From assembly GCA_016200785.1 (NCBI GenBank), contig JACQED010000617.1, positions 1-6,837 on the forward strand: a stretch of DNA of 6,837 bases, given 5' to 3'. The notes below the pieces were generated by a model. It did not search any database and was not told the origin of the DNA. It was given only the letters and a program-made list of their open reading frames with translations. The DNA comes from Chloroflexota bacterium (GTDB taxonomy: Bacteria > Chloroflexota > Anaerolineae > Anaerolineales > JACQED01). Within the stretch, counting starts at the first letter, position 1. Each line of letters begins with the position of its first letter. Positions 5,678 to 6,837 of this stretch are shown piece by piece. A program made the position numbers and the translations under genes.

Positions 5678-6837
5678 TATTCTCCCCCTCCTCCCACTGC
5701 TCGCACGTCTTCCGATACGGCTCGTCGCCCATATACTGCGCCCACTCCGCCCGCGTGAGATTGCGGTTGGCAATGCGGCAGGCGCGGGTTAACCACGCCT
5801 CAATGGTAGCGGCATCCAGCGTCAAGGGGTCGGGATTATCCATGGCCGCTGTGGGCCATACGTCCCACAGGATGACAGTTGTGTCGGCGCTGCCCGAGGC
5901 CAGCGTCTTCCCGTCGGGGCTGAAGGCCACGCTGGTCACTGGCGCCGTGTGACCGATGAGCGACGATAGCGGTAGGGCGGGCGACTGCCAACGCGAGACA
6001 TCCCACACGATGATGGTCTTGTCTGCGCTGCCTGAGGCCAGGAAGTCGCCGTCGGGGCTGAAGGCGAGGCTGGAGACCGTTGCCGTGTGGCGGTGCAGCG
6101 TTTGGTCACGCCTGATGATCGTCGTGTCCTTGCTGCCCGAGGCGATATCGCCAAAGATGCTGTAGGCGAGGCTGGTCACGTTGGCTGTGTGGCCGGAGCC
6201 AGCATGGCTAAGCTGCTCGTGGGTCGCGGCATCCCAAAGCAGGATGGTGCCATCCCGCCCATCCGCTGCGAGCACCTTGCCATCCGGGCTGAACACAAGG
6301 TGGTCCATATACTCGTAGTAGAAGTTGTAGAGAGGCGGGTCGAGCGGCTCCAGCGTTGTCAAATCCCACAGAAGGACGGTCCCGTTGAAGGTGGACGCTG
6401 CCAGCGTTCCGCCATCCGGACTGAAGGCAATCGAGTAGCCTTCGAGTGGTGGATCGATCCGCTGGCGGGTGGCGACATCCCACAAGAAGACAGTATCATC
6501 CTTACTGGCCGAGGCCAGCAGTTTGCCATCCGGGCTGAAGGCAACGGTGGTCACGCTATCCGTGTGACCCGTGAGGGGCGGGCCAAGCGGCTGGCGGGTC
6601 GCCACATCCCACAGGATGATGGTTTTGTCTTCACTGCCTGAGGCGAGAATCCCATCTGTGGGACTGAAGGCGACACTGGTCACGCCTGCCGTGTGACCTG
6701 TGAGGAACGCGCTCAGTCTGGGGCTGAACGTCAGGGCGGTGAGCAGGCTGCGCCGCACCTCGGCGGTGTCCTGTGTCCGGAGGGCTTCCACGCTCAAGAG
6801 GAAGCTCAGAGCGGGTTGCTTATCAAGCAGGGAAATA
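5646..6837 (-). CDS. WD40 beta-propeller protein, probable C-terminal part of a STAND-type NTPase (N-terminus outside window)
   Basis: The minus-strand frame is open from the window edge to TAG at 5646-5648. TTG 6797 could start a 383-residue protein, but the frame continues upstream as ISLLDKQPALSFLL before SVEALRTQDTAEVRRSLLTAL. That lead-in usually connects an NTPase (NACHT/AP-ATPase-like) module to WD40 repeats, so the true start is probably far outside. Counting from TTG 6797, seven blades follow: 33-75, 76-118, 119-156, 157-200, 201-235, 236-280 and 281-318. Most carry GHT...V.S.AFSPDG..LASGS.D.T..LWD. Blade 3 is short and lacks the GH motif; blade 5 is short and reads RRD in place of LWD. 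A tail, LTLDAATIEAWLTRACRIANRNLTRAEWAQYMGDEPYRKTC (325-365), is conserved in such proteins. The last residues, STNGERINE, come from a repeat. Propellers of this kind bind ligands or partners. The ATPase assignment is inference, as no P-loop is in view. Confidence 0.88.
   Translation of the reverse strand, partial: ISLLDKQPALSFLLSVEALRTQDTAEVRRSLLTALTFSPRLSAFLTGHTAGVTSVAFSPTDGILASGSEDKTIILWDVATRQPLGPPLTGHTDSVTTVAFSPDGKLLASASKDDTVFLWDVATRQRIDPPLEGYSIAFSPDGGTLAASTFNGTVLLWDLTTLEPLDPPLYNFYYEYMDHLVFSPDGKVLAADGRDGTILLWDAATHEQLSHAGSGHTANVTSLAYSIFGDIASGSKDTTIIRRDQTLHRHTATVSSLAFSPDGDFLASGSADKTIIVWDVSRWQSPALPLSSLIGHTAPVTSVAFSPDGKTLASGSADTTVILWDVWPTAAMDNPDPLTLDAATIEAWLTRACRIANRNLTRAEWAQYMGDEPYRKTCEQWEEGENRSTNGERINE
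5844..6701 (-). repeat. DNA repeats encoding seven WD40 blades
   Basis: Units of roughly 105-135 bases recur across the propeller-coding region. The clearest signature on the plus strand is GGGCTGAAGGC and close variants, seen near 5917, 6055, 6286, 6418, 6530 and 6660. Units near 5917, 6530 and 6660 are closest to each other at the DNA level, which points to fairly recent duplication or recombination among blades. The units coding for blades 3 and 5 are shorter. Confidence 0.75.

Noticed and set aside
6087..6641. A 184-codon plus-strand frame opposite the WD40 gene.
   Set aside because: Its internal periodicity is simply the antisense of the WD40 repeats.

Overview
The window looks like part of a surface-polysaccharide (exopolysaccharide, O-antigen-like or wall-glycan) gene cluster from a high-GC bacterium, followed by the 3' part of a convergent WD40-repeat gene. 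Three things suggest a Chloroflexota (Anaerolineae-like) or similar large-genome environmental bacterium: WD40 repeats behind the lead-in typical of bacterial STAND-type ATPases, short repeats sitting inside coding DNA, and many GTG/TTG starts. This is inference; there is no marker gene here.

Positions 1-5626, plus strand, form one tightly packed run of genes that is probably a single transcript. It begins with the 3' end of a GT4 glycosyltransferase (1-504). Next come a polytopic GT-C-like membrane protein (517-2142), two complete GT4 glycosyltransferases (2149-3279 and 3276-4382) and a third GT4 gene (4379-5626) cut by an in-frame TAG at 4598-4600. Gaps are 12 and 6 bases, and the last two junctions are 4-base GTGA overlaps. 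No start codon in the run is ATG. The likely division of labour is that the cytoplasmic GT4 enzymes build an oligosaccharide from nucleotide sugars, while the membrane protein may add a sugar from a lipid-phosphate donor on the outer face. No flippase, polymerase or priming transferase is in view.

Positions 5646-6837, minus strand, encode a seven-blade WD40 propeller with a conserved C-terminal tail. The frame stays open to the window edge, and its sequence there matches the linker that usually joins an NTPase module to WD40 repeats. This is therefore probably the C-terminal sensor half of a larger signalling or conflict protein whose effector and ATPase domains lie outside the window.

The most unusual aspect is short repeats absorbed as coding sequence. 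A perfect 10-bp-stem palindrome lies in the interdomain linker of the 2149-3279 enzyme. About fourteen 7-base units lie in the equivalent linker of the 4379-5626 enzyme, next to a possible decayed copy of the palindrome core. A 30-base inverted repeat forms the coding 3' ends of both convergent genes. No RNA gene, CRISPR array or insertion sequence was seen, and no stretch of 300 bases lacks a gene.
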